A DNA stretch of 8,264 bases, taken from positions 1 to 8,264 of the forward strand of contig CANETR010000069.1 in the NCBI GenBank assembly GCA_947441325.1, read 5' to 3'. Position numbers and translations under genes: made by a program. Every line of letters begins with the position of its first letter. Position 1 is the stretch's first letter. Positions 1 through 7,518 of this stretch are shown one piece after another. The notes under the pieces are model-generated. The model saw only the letters and a list, made by a program, of their open reading frames with translations, did not search any database and was not told the DNA's origin. The DNA comes from Saprospiraceae bacterium (GTDB lineage Bacteria > Bacteroidota > Bacteroidia > Chitinophagales > Saprospiraceae).

Positions 1-2652
1 TGTCCGAGCTGGTATGGCGTCACTACAAGATTGAATGGGGTTCAACAAGGGGTTGCGGGATGTGCAACTAATACCACGTATACCAATTTAAATGGTCAGG
101 CTGCTAATGGCTTAGTTGTTGCTGTAAGAGGTCAAAATAATGATGGGTTCACAGATGCAATGACAATTACATATACGGTTTCATTAAACTATACAGTTCC
201 ACCTACCTATTCTTGGTCTCCGGCAACAGCATTATCTGCAACCAACGTGTTAAATCCAAACTGTTCTGCAATAACAACAACAACATATACTTTAACAGTA
301 ACAGGCATAAATGGCTGTTCGGCTTCTGATGCTGTAGTGGTGACGGCAAATAGCTCCCCCGCATCACCCACTGTTACTGCCAGTACTACAACATTAAATG
401 TGGGCGGTTCTGCTACAATTACCGCCACCGCATCCGGTGGAGGTACCTTGCGCTGGTACGATGCGCCTACAGGTGGCACTTTATTGCTTACTGGTGCCGA
501 TTGGAATACAGGTGTATTGTGTGTAGCTAACAATACACAAATAAGATATGTAGAAGAATTTAACGGAAGCTGTGCCAGCAGTGTACGTACAGCAGTCTCT
601 GTTATAACCAGACCCCTTATTGCTTCAAATCCAAGCAATGGCATTATTTGTAGTGCCGGTGGATCGGTTACGCTGAGTGCAAATATAACGAATCCTACTG
701 CTTATTCATGGTCGCCGGGGGCAACACTCTCCTCCACAACTGCGGCAATTGTGACCGCCACACCAACTGCTACTACGCAATATACTTTAGTAGCCTCTGC
801 AACAGGTTGTGCCCCCATCACTGGAGTTAATACCTTCAATGTAGGGGTAATTGATGGGGTAAGTTTTACGCCTACATCCTCTCCTCTGCAAGTTTGTGAA
901 GGAGAAACTGCGCTACTGTCTTCTAATTTGAATAGTTCCAATTTTAGTGTGAGTTACGCACCAAGCTTTTCTCCTAAGACTGCACCAGGTTCAGGTGTAA
1001 CTATTCTTGTTAATGGGGCAACCGCTACTGCAGCTACTTTGTCTGGAGGCACCTATGATGACGGTGGATGGGGAGGTATTCCTATTGGCTTTACCTATAA
1101 CTTTTTCGGTCAGAATTTTACTTCTTTAGCTGTGGGAACTAATGGTTTGGTAATGTTTGGAACTGTACCTGGTTATGATGCAACATCAGGAAATTTAGGA
1201 CAGTATGCTTTCAATACAACTGGTGGAGCATTTCCAAATGCTAATAATCCCGGTAACATTATTGCCCTACTTGCACATGATATTAATATGTCTAATTTCA
1301 ATGCAAGTACGCTCGTTCGTTATTGGACAGAAGGAATTGCACCTACTCAAAAGTTTGTACTTGATTTTGTATCTGTACCTACTTATGCTACGCCTTCAAC
1401 TTTTTCGACTGCTCAATTAGTATTAAATGAAACAACAGGTATAGTTGAAATCTATGTTACTTCTGCTGCTGCAGGCACGGGTAATTCTGCTAAAATTATT
1501 GGTCTTCAGGATGCAGCAAAAACCATAGGTGCCGTTGCTGGTCCAAATAATAGTACCCCGGAATGGAATTATAGAACGACTGCCGCAACAAATCTTGGTT
1601 ATAGATTCATACCAGGTGCAAACTATAGTTTCCAATGGTCAACAGGCGGGTCACCTATATCCGGTGCTACCTCAACAACCTATACTACTGCAGCACTGAA
1701 TATTCCCGGCACGGTAACTTATGTCTGTGCTGCAACAAACCCTAATACATCTTGTGCTTCACAGGCAACGGTGAATGTACCTGTCAATGCAAAACCTGCA
1801 GCCCCTCTAAGCGGCGGTGATGTAACGGCCTGTTCAAATGACGGCGCACAATCACTAACCGTGACAACTCCGGTCGGTACTACCGTCAACTGGTATTCAG
1901 CCCCAACAGGAGGCATCTTATTACTGGCCGGTAATAATACCTATTCCACAGCAACAGCAGGTACCTATTATGCTGAGGCTGTTGTGAGTACTTCAGGATG
2001 TAAAAGTACGAGCCGAACTGCAGTTACACTCACTGTTAATGCATCTCCCGCAGCACCTACTGCAACTACCACTATTCCATATTGTCAAGGAGCCGCATCT
2101 TCAGCATTAACGGCTACGGCAACTTCGGGGAACACACTACGCTGGCACACAGTTGCAACAGGTGGCACTCCCAGCACCACAGCACCTACTCCTTCCACGT
2201 CCACTATAGGTACTCAAAATTATTGGGTGTCTCAGGTTTCGGGAAGCAATGGTTGTGAAAGTACGCGCTTACAGATTATAGTGACTATTAATGCTGTTCC
2301 GGCTGCACCTGCAGTAAGCACACCTGTTACATATTGCCAGAATGCAACAGCTGTTCAACTCACTGCGACAATTACATCGCCTAATACGGCAAACTGGTAC
2401 ACAGTTCCAACTGGAGGAACTCCATCAGGAACAGCTCCCACACCAAGTACAGCTAGCGCAGGAACTGTAAATTATTATGTCAGCCAAACCAATTCATTCG
2501 GTTGCGAAAGTAGCAGGTCTTTGATCGCCGTTGTAGTGAACCCTACACTTGTTCCAACTGTGAACAATTCAGCATCTTCAACCTCTGCCTGTTCGGGTGG
2601 TGCGATTACATTTACAGCAACGCCTGTAAATGGGGGAACTACACCTACTTAA
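1..2652 (+). CDS. Giant Ig-like-repeat surface protein, upstream half (5' partial, ends at an in-frame stop)
   Basis: The frame is already open at nucleotide 1 (first codons Cys-Pro-Ser-Trp-Tyr), so the true start and any signal peptide lie outside the window; the TTG at 31 is an internal Leu. The 883 codons visible are rich in Thr, Ser, Ala and Asn. From the left: a PKD/SprB-like module with the YSWSPATALS motif (about nt 199-350), an Ig_7-like module with LRWYDAPTGG (about 355-600), another YSWSP module (about 625-850), and a nidogen-like globular domain starting DDGGWGGIPIGFTYNFFG (about 1040-1620). Then come an Ig-like module with [16 protein letters not shown] (about 1630-1790) and three Ig_7 modules (about 1792-2541), each with WY/WH...TGG and a Cys pair. 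The last Ig module begins at 2542 and is cut by TAA at 2650. Proteins of this type are secreted or surface adhesins. The frame resumes unchanged after the stop, so this is half of one broken gene. The ligand is unknown. Confidence 0.85.
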   Translation, partial: CPSWYGVTTRLNGVQQGVAGCATNTTYTNLNGQAANGLVVAVRGQNNDGFTDAMTITYTVSLNYTVPPTYSWSPATALSATNVLNPNCSAITTTTYTLTVTGINGCSASDAVVVTANSSPASPTVTASTTTLNVGGSATITATASGGGTLRWYDAPTGGTLLLTGADWNTGVLCVANNTQIRYVEEFNGSCASSVRTAVSVITRPLIASNPSNGIICSAGGSVTLSANITNPTAYSWSPGATLSSTTAAIVTATPTATTQYTLVASATGCAPITGVNTFNVGVIDGVSFTPTSSPLQVCEGETALLSSNLNSSNFSVSYAPSFSPKTAPGSGVTILVNGATATAATLSGGTYDDGGWGGIPIGFTYNFFGQNFTSLAVGTNGLVMFGTVPGYDATSGNLGQYAFNTTGGAFPNANNPGNIIALLAHDINMSNFNASTLVRYWTEGIAPTQKFVLDFVSVPTYATPSTFSTAQLVLNETTGIVEIYVTSAAAGTGNSAKIIGLQDAAKTIGAVAGPNNSTPEWNYRTTAATNLGYRFIPGANYSFQWSTGGSPISGATSTTYTTAALNIPGTVTYVCAATNPNTSCASQATVNVPVNAKPAAPLSGGDVTACSNDGAQSLTVTTPVGTTVNWYSAPTGGILLLAGNNTYSTATAGTYYAEAVVSTSGCKSTSRTAVTLTVNASPAAPTATTTIPYCQGAASSALTATATSGNTLRWHTVATGGTPSTTAPTPSTSTIGTQNYWVSQVSGSNGCESTRLQIIVTINAVPAAPAVSTPVTYCQNATAVQLTATITSPNTANWYTVPTGGTPSGTAPTPSTASAGTVNYYVSQTNSFGCESSRSLIAVVVNPTLVPTVNNSASSTSACSGGAITFTATPVNGGTTPT
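2650..2652 (+). other. In-frame ochre stop splitting the adhesin gene
   Basis: TAA lies between GGTTPT and QWYKNGS in one uninterrupted frame. The paralogous domain at 4951-5226 reads GGAAPTYQW, with TAT at 5056-5058 in the equivalent position, and most Ig modules of the protein carry YQW there. The ancestral codon was therefore almost certainly TAT or TAC, one base from TAA. The sequence alone cannot tell a real nonsense mutation from a base-calling or assembly error. Confidence 0.9.
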
Positions 2653-2673
2653 CAATGGTATAAAAATGGGTCA

Positions 2674-5268
2674 TTGCAATCGGGGCAAACCGCATCAACC
2701 TATGTATTAAGTACTCCGCTGGCCAATGATCAGATCTATGTAACAATGGTATCGAATGCGACACCATGTCTTTCAACTTCGTCAGCGGTTAGCAGTAATA
2801 CGGTAACCCTTAGTAGTTTAGCGGCAGCACCAGCAGTAGCTATTTCCGCATCTACAGCTACAACAATTTGCCCTTCTACCGCTGTTTCCTTTAGTGTCAG
2901 TTCTTCCAGTAATATGGGCGCCAGTCCCAGCTATCAGTGGCGATTAAACGGAACTGATATTTCTGGAGCGACCTCCTCTACCTATACGACCTCTTCTTTG
3001 GCAAATAGCGATCAGATTTCGCTTGTAATGACATCAAGTCTTCCAGGTGGATGTCTTACATTTAATCCGGCTACAAGTAATAATATAAGCTTTACAGTCA
3101 CAGCTGCTACATCCATCACGACACAACCTGTATCAGCATCGGCCTGTTTGGGAACCAGTCAAAGCTTTACAGTAGTAGCTGCAGGAACCGGAACACTTAC
3201 CTATCAGTGGCGTAAAAACGGCGTGAATATAACCGGAAATGCATCGGCACAGACTGCCACGCTCACCCTTTCTGGTATCACATCTGGTGATGCAGATAAC
3301 TATTCGGTACTCGTTACAGGTAGCTGCGGCACGGCCACATCAAACACGGTGACGCTGAGTATTAGTCCAGCTACGGTCATTTCAACACAACCATTGACAC
3401 AGACATTATGTGCTGGTTCAAATGTTACTTTTTCAGTTACTGCAATAGGTTCGGGAACAGTTAGCTATCAATGGCGTAAAAATGGAACTGCTATTTCAGG
3501 TGCTACCTCAGCAAGCTATACCATCAATAATATATCTGCTTCAGATGCGGCAAATTACTCGGTATTAGTTACTGCCGGTTGCGGTGCGCTAACCTCATCC
3601 AATGCATTGTTGACGGTAAATCCTGCCACAGTTATCACTACGCAGCCAACGGCACTTACTGTTTGCCAGGGTAGTGTTGCCAACTTTGCTGTTGCGGGTA
3701 CCGGTACAGGAACACTTACTTATCAATGGTTATTTAATGGTAGCCCTATAAGCGGTGCAACTTCACCAACCTATTCCGATAATAATTCACAATTGGCCGA
3801 TGCCGGTAATTACAGTGTAATCATAACTGGGAGTTGTGGAGCTATAACTTCTAATTCAGTAGCATTAGTTGTGAATGCAGCAACATCTATTAGTTCGCAA
3901 CCAACAAATCGACAGGAATGTTTAGGGCAGCCAGCCTCTTTTTCTGTTACAGCAGCAGGGACAGCACCTTTTACCTATCAGTGGAGATTAAATGGTAGTC
4001 CTATTTCTGGGGCTACATCTTCAACCTATTCCATTCCAAGTCCAACAATTGGCGATGATGGAACCACCTATCAGGTAGTTGTTACAGGTGCCTGCGGTAC
4101 AGTAAATTCTAATTCGGTAGTACTGACAGTATTCCCTACACTTACTGCTGGTTCGGTATCAGCTTCACAAACCATTTGTAATAATACAGCTCCTGCTGCA
4201 TTTACAAGTACAACTGCTGCTGGTGGCGGTACAGGTACATATAGTTACCAATGGCAAAGTTCACCAAATGGAAGCAGCAGCTGGACGGATATAAGCGGGG
4301 CAAGCTTGGCAACCTATAGCGCTGGGGCTTTAACAAGCACTACCTTTTTCAGAAGAAATGTAACATCAGGAAACTGTTCACCTGTATCAACGAATACGAT
4401 TACAGTAACAGTTACACCAAACAACACTGCAACTACAGCGAGTTCAACACCAACATTGTGTATCAGCACTGCTTTAACAGCAATTACGCATACAACGACT
4501 GGAGCAACAGGAATTGGCACAGCCACTGGCTTACCAGACGGCGTAACAGCTGCTTGGGCATCGAACACAATTACAATCAGCGGCTCCCCATCTGTATCAG
4601 GAACATTTAGCTATAGTATTCCATTGACTGGAGGTTGCGGAGTAGTGAGTGCAACAGGTACAATCACAGTTACACCATTGAACACCATTATACTCAGTTC
4701 AGCAGCAGGTACAAACGCACAAACACTTTGTAACAATACTGCAATTACGAACATCACTTACGCCACCACCGGTGCTACAGGAGCTACCGTAAGCGGACTT
4801 CCAGCAGGAGTAAGCGGAAACTGGGCATCGAATGTATTTACCATCAGCGGTACAGCAAATGCCAGTGGTATATTTAACTACACAGTTACGATGACAGGTG
4901 GATGTACAGGTGGTACCAATACCATCAGTGGAACTATTACGGTTAATCCGAACTTAGCGGCCAGCGTATCTATTACTGCAACTGCAACATCAATTTGTTC
5001 AGGCAACAGTGTTACTTTCACAGCAATACCAAGCAACGGAGGTGCAGCACCAACCTATCAGTGGCAGAAAAATGGATCTAATATTTCAGGAGAAACAAAT
5101 TCTACTTATACCACCACAAGTTTGGTAAATAATGATGTGATTCGTGTTGTGATGTCATCCAATGCTACTTGTGCAACGGGTTCGCCTTCAACATCCAATG
5201 CAATTACTGTCACGGTTTCTCCTTCTCCTTCCGCACCTACTTTAAACCAAGTTGTTGACCCTAATTAA
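2674..5268 (+). CDS. Giant Ig-like-repeat surface protein, downstream half
   Basis: This is in the same frame as the upstream half; coding really resumes at 2653 (QWYKNGS), and the TTG at 2674 is only a nominal start with no signal peptide after it. The protein is a string of beta-sandwich Ig-like modules: the rest of the broken module to about 2820, a second at about 2826-3108 ([15 protein letters not shown]), four close tandem repeats at 3109-4137, and a related one at 4138-4419 ([20 protein letters not shown]). Two differently patterned modules follow at 4420-4680 and 4681-4950, with the motifs [19 protein letters not shown] and [19 protein letters not shown]. The final YQWQKNG module is at 4951-5226. 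Most modules have an early Cys and a late Cys able to form the Ig disulfide. The chain ends in [13 protein letters not shown] with tandem stops TAA TGA. There is no type IX sorting domain or other anchor, which is unusual for this class and suggests loss of the 3' end. Without the first half this fragment would not be exported. Confidence 0.85.
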   Translation: MQSGQTASTYVLSTPLANDQIYVTMVSNATPCLSTSSAVSSNTVTLSSLAAAPAVAISASTATTICPSTAVSFSVSSSSNMGASPSYQWRLNGTDISGATSSTYTTSSLANSDQISLVMTSSLPGGCLTFNPATSNNISFTVTAATSITTQPVSASACLGTSQSFTVVAAGTGTLTYQWRKNGVNITGNASAQTATLTLSGITSGDADNYSVLVTGSCGTATSNTVTLSISPATVISTQPLTQTLCAGSNVTFSVTAIGSGTVSYQWRKNGTAISGATSASYTINNISASDAANYSVLVTAGCGALTSSNALLTVNPATVITTQPTALTVCQGSVANFAVAGTGTGTLTYQWLFNGSPISGATSPTYSDNNSQLADAGNYSVIITGSCGAITSNSVALVVNAATSISSQPTNRQECLGQPASFSVTAAGTAPFTYQWRLNGSPISGATSSTYSIPSPTIGDDGTTYQVVVTGACGTVNSNSVVLTVFPTLTAGSVSASQTICNNTAPAAFTSTTAAGGGTGTYSYQWQSSPNGSSSWTDISGASLATYSAGALTSTTFFRRNVTSGNCSPVSTNTITVTVTPNNTATTASSTPTLCISTALTAITHTTTGATGIGTATGLPDGVTAAWASNTITISGSPSVSGTFSYSIPLTGGCGVVSATGTITVTPLNTIILSSAAGTNAQTLCNNTAITNITYATTGATGATVSGLPAGVSGNWASNVFTISGTANASGIFNYTVTMTGGCTGGTNTISGTITVNPNLAASVSITATATSICSGNSVTFTAIPSNGGAAPTYQWQKNGSNISGETNSTYTTTSLVNNDVIRVVMSSNATCATGSPSTSNAITVTVSPSPSAPTLNQVVDPN
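3109..4137 (+). repeat. Four tandem Ig-like repeats of 88, 85, 85 and 85 codons
   Basis: Units start at 3109, 3373, 3628 and 3883. Each begins T-[SV]-I-[ST]-[ST]-QP, has a Cys about 5-7 residues later, a central [YS]YQW..NG..ISGAT-like segment, and ends with an [AG]-[SG]-CG...[NT]S....TV strand. Exact 255-nt lengths for the last three, with clear sequence divergence, indicate old internal duplication kept in register rather than recent slippage. Confidence 0.85.
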
Positions 5269-5335
5269 TGAGCCATTAATAGAAAAGAAACACACAGAGG
5301 CAAATATCACACTAAGCCGTTAAGTCGTACCATAT

Positions 5336-5369
5336 CCCCCGATAGCTTCCTTGAAAGCTTTCGGGAGGG
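5336..5369. other. Imperfect long hairpin downstream of the adhesin
   Basis: CCCCGA-t-AGCTT pairs with AAGCT-t-TCGGG across a short loop centred near 5350, giving about 10 pairs plus an outer CC/GG. No T-run follows, so an intrinsic terminator is unlikely. It is probably another member of the intergenic hairpin repeats. Confidence 0.5.
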
Positions 5370-5387
5370 TAATTCCCTGAAATGAAA

Positions 5388-5427
5388 CCGATTTTTCAAT
5401 AGCAATGGAGCAGGTGCTTTTAACCCT
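5388..5427 (+). repeat. Single unit of the TTTTAACC mosaic repeat family
   Basis: It reads CCGATTTTTCAATAGCAA then TGGAGCAGGTGC then TTTTAACC (core at 5418-5425), matching units in the clusters at 5555 and 5920. The right stem arm CCTGC is absent here, so this copy is degenerate as a hairpin. Confidence 0.8.
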
Positions 5428-5442
5428 TTCAATTGCCAGCAT

Positions 5443-5469
5443 CCCAGCTTCGGAGAAGCGCAACATTTT
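5443..5469 (+). repeat. End module of the mosaic repeat, copy 1
   Basis: 27 bases beginning CCCAGCTTCGGAGAAGCG are identical to 6105-6131. The centre folds as GCTTC-GGA-GAAGC. It sits 17 bases after the TTTTAACC core of the preceding repeat unit, the same placement as in copy 2 (18 bases). Confidence 0.8.
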
Positions 5470-5481
5470 CCAAAATATTTT

Positions 5482-5521
5482 ACCACAAAGTGCACAAAGA
5501 CAGACACAGAGTTCCACAGAG
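5482..5521 (+). repeat. CACAAAG / CACAGAG short-period repeat
   Basis: It reads ACCACAAAG TGCACAAAG, then ACAGACACAGAG, then TTCCACAGAG: four related 9-12-nt words in a row, with a related CACACAGAGG word at 5290-5299. Similar low-complexity intergenic words are familiar from several environmental bacterial genomes, but I know of no function. Confidence 0.6.
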
Positions 5522-5554
5522 TATACCTTGCGGACCTTCAGGCAATTAAATCAT

Positions 5555-5703
5555 GAAGGTTTTAACCTCTGATTTTTTAATAGCATTGGAGCAGGTGGTT
5601 TTAACCCCTGCGAAATTAACAGCAACGGATACCTGGGTTTTAACCCGGGAAAGACCAACTAGCTCTGATTTTTCAATGCCAATGGAGCAGGTGCTTTTAA
5701 CCT
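5555..5703 (+). repeat. Mosaic hairpin repeat cluster 1 (four TTTTAACC cores)
   Basis: TTTTAACC cores start at 5560, 5599, 5638 and 5695, spaced exactly 39, 39 and 57 bases. Each core is the centre of a potential hairpin: GA-a-GGT/ACC-TC for the first, GCAGG-t-GGT/ACC-CCTGC for the second, CCTGGG/CCCGGG for the third; the fourth (GCAGGTGC...ACCTCC) has lost its partner arm. Linkers are either short or a longer one beginning AAAGACCAACTAGCT, followed by the shared GATTTTTCAA. Bases 5587-5702 match 7533-7648 at 109 of 116 positions without gaps. Confidence 0.85.
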
Positions 5704-5736
5704 CCGAAATGACGAACATCGATCAACTGCATTTCA

Positions 5737-5897
5737 GCTCCATCGGAGCGGCCTGTTCTTAGCCATCAGGCAGAAATAGTTTTTGAGCCACAGCGTGGTG
5801 ACCTCAACAAATTGCAGTTCCAAAATAGAACAGGTCATCCCTACGGGACTGTTTCATATCTTTGCGTTTCGGCTAAGAACAAATGACCCCTCTGGGG
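5737..5897. other. Structured block of 3-nt-loop mini-hairpins within an 11-bp inverted repeat
   Basis: Four compact stems each close a 3-base loop: GCTCC-ATC-GGAGC (5737-5749), CCAC-AGC-GTGG (5788-5798), TCCC-TAC-GGGA (5838-5848) and CCCC-TCT-GGGG (5887-5897). TGTTCTTAGCC at 5754-5764 is the perfect reverse complement of GGCTAAGAACA at 5871-5881. The overlapping CCTGTTCT (5752-5759) can instead pair with AGAACAGG (5827-5834). The block resembles a composite intergenic repeat or a structured RNA; it separates the two mosaic repeat clusters. Its function is unknown. Confidence 0.5.
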
Positions 5898-5919
5898 CCG
5901 AGAGCTCATAAAAAAATCA

Positions 5920-6091
5920 GGAAGGTTTTAACCTCCGATTTTTCAATAGCAACGGATACCTGGGTTTTAACCTAGGACAGACCAACTAGCTCCGATTTTT
6001 CAACAGCAACGGATACCTGGGTTTTAACCCGGGAAAGACCAAACAGTTCCGATTTTTCAATAGCAGTTGAGCAGGTGGTTTTAACCCCTGC
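5920..6091 (+). repeat. Mosaic hairpin repeat cluster 2 (four TTTTAACC cores)
   Basis: Cores start at 5926, 5965, 6022 and 6079, spaced 39, 57 and 57 bases. Stems are GGA-a-GGT/ACC-TCC, CCTGGG/CCTAGG, CCTGGG/CCCGGG and GCAGG-t-GGT/ACC-CCTGC. The CCTAGG arm still pairs through T-A and G-T. The cluster reuses the linker modules GATTTTTCAATAGCAA and GACCAACTAGCTCC in a different order from cluster 1, so the family is modular. It ends just before end module copy 2. Confidence 0.85.
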
Positions 6092-6104
6092 ATATGTAAT
6101 CTTT

Positions 6105-6131
6105 CCCAGCTTCGGAGAAGCGCAACATTTT
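6105..6131 (+). repeat. End module of the mosaic repeat, copy 2
   Basis: Identical over 27 bases to 5443-5469, including the GCTTC-GGA-GAAGC mini-hairpin. It again follows a repeat core closely, and here marks the boundary between repeat DNA and the control region of the ATPase gene. Confidence 0.8.
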
Positions 6132-6139
6132 ATTTCAGA

Positions 6140-6154
6140 AGATTTTGAAAATCT
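6140..6154. promoter_or_regulatory. Perfect 15-bp palindrome over the -33 element
   Basis: AGATTTT-G-AAAATCT is a perfect inverted repeat with 7-bp arms. It contains the TTTG taken as the -33 element of the predicted promoter, so a protein bound here would compete with RNA polymerase. It could also be chance in AT-rich DNA. Confidence 0.4.
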
Positions 6155-6174
6155 CAAAAATATATATACATTTG
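6144..6174 (+). promoter_or_regulatory. Predicted Bacteroidota-type promoter of the ATPase gene
   Basis: TTTG at 6144-6147 and TACATTTG at 6167-6174 are separated by 19 bases. This matches the known Bacteroidota consensus TTTG, a spacer of about 19-20, then TAnnTTTG. Transcription would start near 6180, leaving a leader of roughly 130 bases before the ATG at 6310. The -7 element overlaps the first of the 23-bp repeats downstream. Confidence 0.6.
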
Positions 6175-6264
6175 TTCATTATAAAAATACAATAGTGTTT
6201 ATTATAAATGAATAATAATGTTTATTGCTAATGAATAAAAATGTTCATTATAAATGAACAAAAA
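6173..6264 (+). repeat. Four 23-bp-period near-palindromes, candidate operator array
   Basis: Copies start at 6173, 6196, 6219 and 6242, exactly 23 bases apart. Copy 4 is TGTTCATTATAAATGAACA, a perfect inverted repeat with 7-bp arms and a 5-base centre. Copies 2 and 3 (TGTTTATTATAAATGAATA, TGTTTATTGCTAATGAATA) keep the symmetry only through two G-T type mismatches. Copy 1 has a degraded right arm. The array starts inside the promoter -7 element and covers the predicted start site and most of the leader, with 45 bases left before the ATG. The position suits a repressor operator array; a binding protein is not identified. Confidence 0.65.
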
Positions 6265-6309
6265 TACTTTTTTTAACGAATGCAACAGCTACTTAATATA
6301 TCTTGAAAA

Positions 6310-7518
6310 ATGGTTTTAAAATCAGAAATAGAAAAAGCTTTTCAGTTTCAGTATCAAAAATTGAAACTATATAAAAAAGAAGTTTTTAGAGACAAAATAG
6401 TGCATTTAGAATCGAATACATCGATGCTTGAAGTGATATCGGGAATACGACGTTGCGGTAAAAGCACCCTGCTCCGACATCAAATGAAAAAGTATAAAAA
6501 AATCGCTTACCTCAACTTTGAAGATCCCCGACTTTTTAATTTTGAACTGAGTGATTTTACCAAACTCGATGAAATAATACCTGCCAATACCGAGGCTTAT
6601 TTTTTCGACGAAATCCAAAATGTGGAGAAATGGGAAGTTTATGTACGTCAGCTGCACGATGACGGTAAAAAGGTTTATATAACCGGTTCAAATGCCTCCA
6701 TGCTGAGTAAGGAACTGGGTACAAGACTTACCGGGAGATACTTGAATACTGAATTATTTCCTTTTTCCTACGAAGAATTTTTGCGCTTCGAAAAGAAAGA
6801 TGCAAATCTGCAGAGCATGCAAAAATACCTGAAAGAGGGCGGTTTTCCTGAATATTTAAAAACTAAAAATTCAGAGACTCTTCAAAATCTTTTCAAAGAC
6901 ATCATCCTTCGGGATATCGCGGTGCGCTATGGTGTGAGAAACCCCAGAGCACTAGTGGATATCGCACTTTTTCTACTTTCGAATGTCAGTAAAGAAAGCA
7001 GTTTTACCAGTATAAAAAAAGCATTTCAGTTGGGATCGGTCCAAACCGTAATTGATTATGTAAACTGGATGGAAGATGCTTATCTTTTGTTTTTTGTCCA
7101 CAGGTTTAGCTGGTCGGCAAAAAGTGTAGCCATCAATCCCAAAAAGGTTTATGCCATCGATAACGGGCTGATAGATGCCAATACACTTAATTTCAGTGAA
7201 GACCATGGTAGAAAACTGGAAAATGCCGTCTTTTTATTTCTCCGAAATCAGGGCAAAAAAATCTATTATTTCAGAGAAAAACAGGAGTGCGATTTTGTCA
7301 TCTTCGAAAAAAATAAATGCAGCCATGCCATACAGGTCTGCCTCGAACTCAATGCGGATAATCAAAAAAGAGAATTGAACGGACTTCTGGAAGCTCTAAA
7401 TTATTTTGAATTAGCATCAGGTACAATTGTAACCCTCAACCAAAAGGATCAACTGACCCTAGAAGGGAAAACGCTATATCTTGTCCCTGCATATGAGTTT
7501 TTTCTTGGTAAAAACTAG
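6310..7518 (+). CDS. AAA_14 / DUF4143 family ATP-binding protein
   Basis: 402 residues, the usual length of this P-loop ATPase family. The Walker A motif is GIRRCGKST (Gly45 to Thr53, Lys51). Walker B is AYFFDEIQN with Asp100-Glu101. A sensor-1-like YITGSNASML segment has Asn128, and Arg139 and Arg143 follow in GTRLTGRY. The second half is DUF4143: a winged-helix-like stretch around residues 195-270, then a degenerate PD-(D/E)XK-like fold with Glu304, Glu326-Cys327-Asp328, and IQVC at 341-344 where an active nuclease would have an E-x-K motif. The family is widespread in Bacteroidota and archaea with no settled function; it is cytosolic, as no signal or membrane segment is visible. ATG at 6310 is chosen because it is preceded by an A-rich leader, and the N-terminus agrees with the family. 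It is monocistronic, driven by the promoter and palindrome array upstream, with repeat clusters on both sides. Confidence 0.9.
   Translation: MVLKSEIEKAFQFQYQKLKLYKKEVFRDKIVHLESNTSMLEVISGIRRCGKSTLLRHQMKKYKKIAYLNFEDPRLFNFELSDFTKLDEIIPANTEAYFFDEIQNVEKWEVYVRQLHDDGKKVYITGSNASMLSKELGTRLTGRYLNTELFPFSYEEFLRFEKKDANLQSMQKYLKEGGFPEYLKTKNSETLQNLFKDIILRDIAVRYGVRNPRALVDIALFLLSNVSKESSFTSIKKAFQLGSVQTVIDYVNWMEDAYLLFFVHRFSWSAKSVAINPKKVYAIDNGLIDANTLNFSEDHGRKLENAVFLFLRNQGKKIYYFREKQECDFVIFEKNKCSHAIQVCLELNADNQKRELNGLLEALNYFELASGTIVTLNQKDQLTLEGKTLYLVPAYEFFLGKN

Larger units (their letters stand above)
5269..6139. other. Repeat-packed intergenic region without a convincing gene
   Basis: About 870 bases between the adhesin stop and the control region of the ATPase gene. 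The short open frames here lie inside the repeats or are shadows of them, and copies differ mostly by amino-acid-changing substitutions, so none is called as a gene. In order it holds a CACACAGAGG remnant (5290-5299), a long hairpin (5336-5369), a single mosaic repeat unit plus end module (5388-5469), a CACAAAG/CACAGAG stretch (5482-5521), a first repeat cluster (5555-5703), a mini-hairpin block (5737-5897), a second cluster (5920-6091), and a second end module (6105-6131). Confidence 0.75.

Noticed and set aside
207..644. Antisense open frame within the adhesin gene, and similar ones at 702-941, 1719-1916 and 4314-4568
   Set aside because: They are shadows of a low-complexity Thr/Ser/Ala-rich coding strand; no family features or start signals.
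5553..5762. Short open frame of 69 codons across repeat cluster 1
   Set aside because: It lies almost wholly in the mosaic repeats; copies differ mainly by amino-acid-changing substitutions and another copy carries an in-frame stop, so no sign of protein selection.
5555..6091. CRISPR array
   Set aside because: The spacers are not unique; linkers recur between copies, repeats vary in their stems, and no cas genes are visible.
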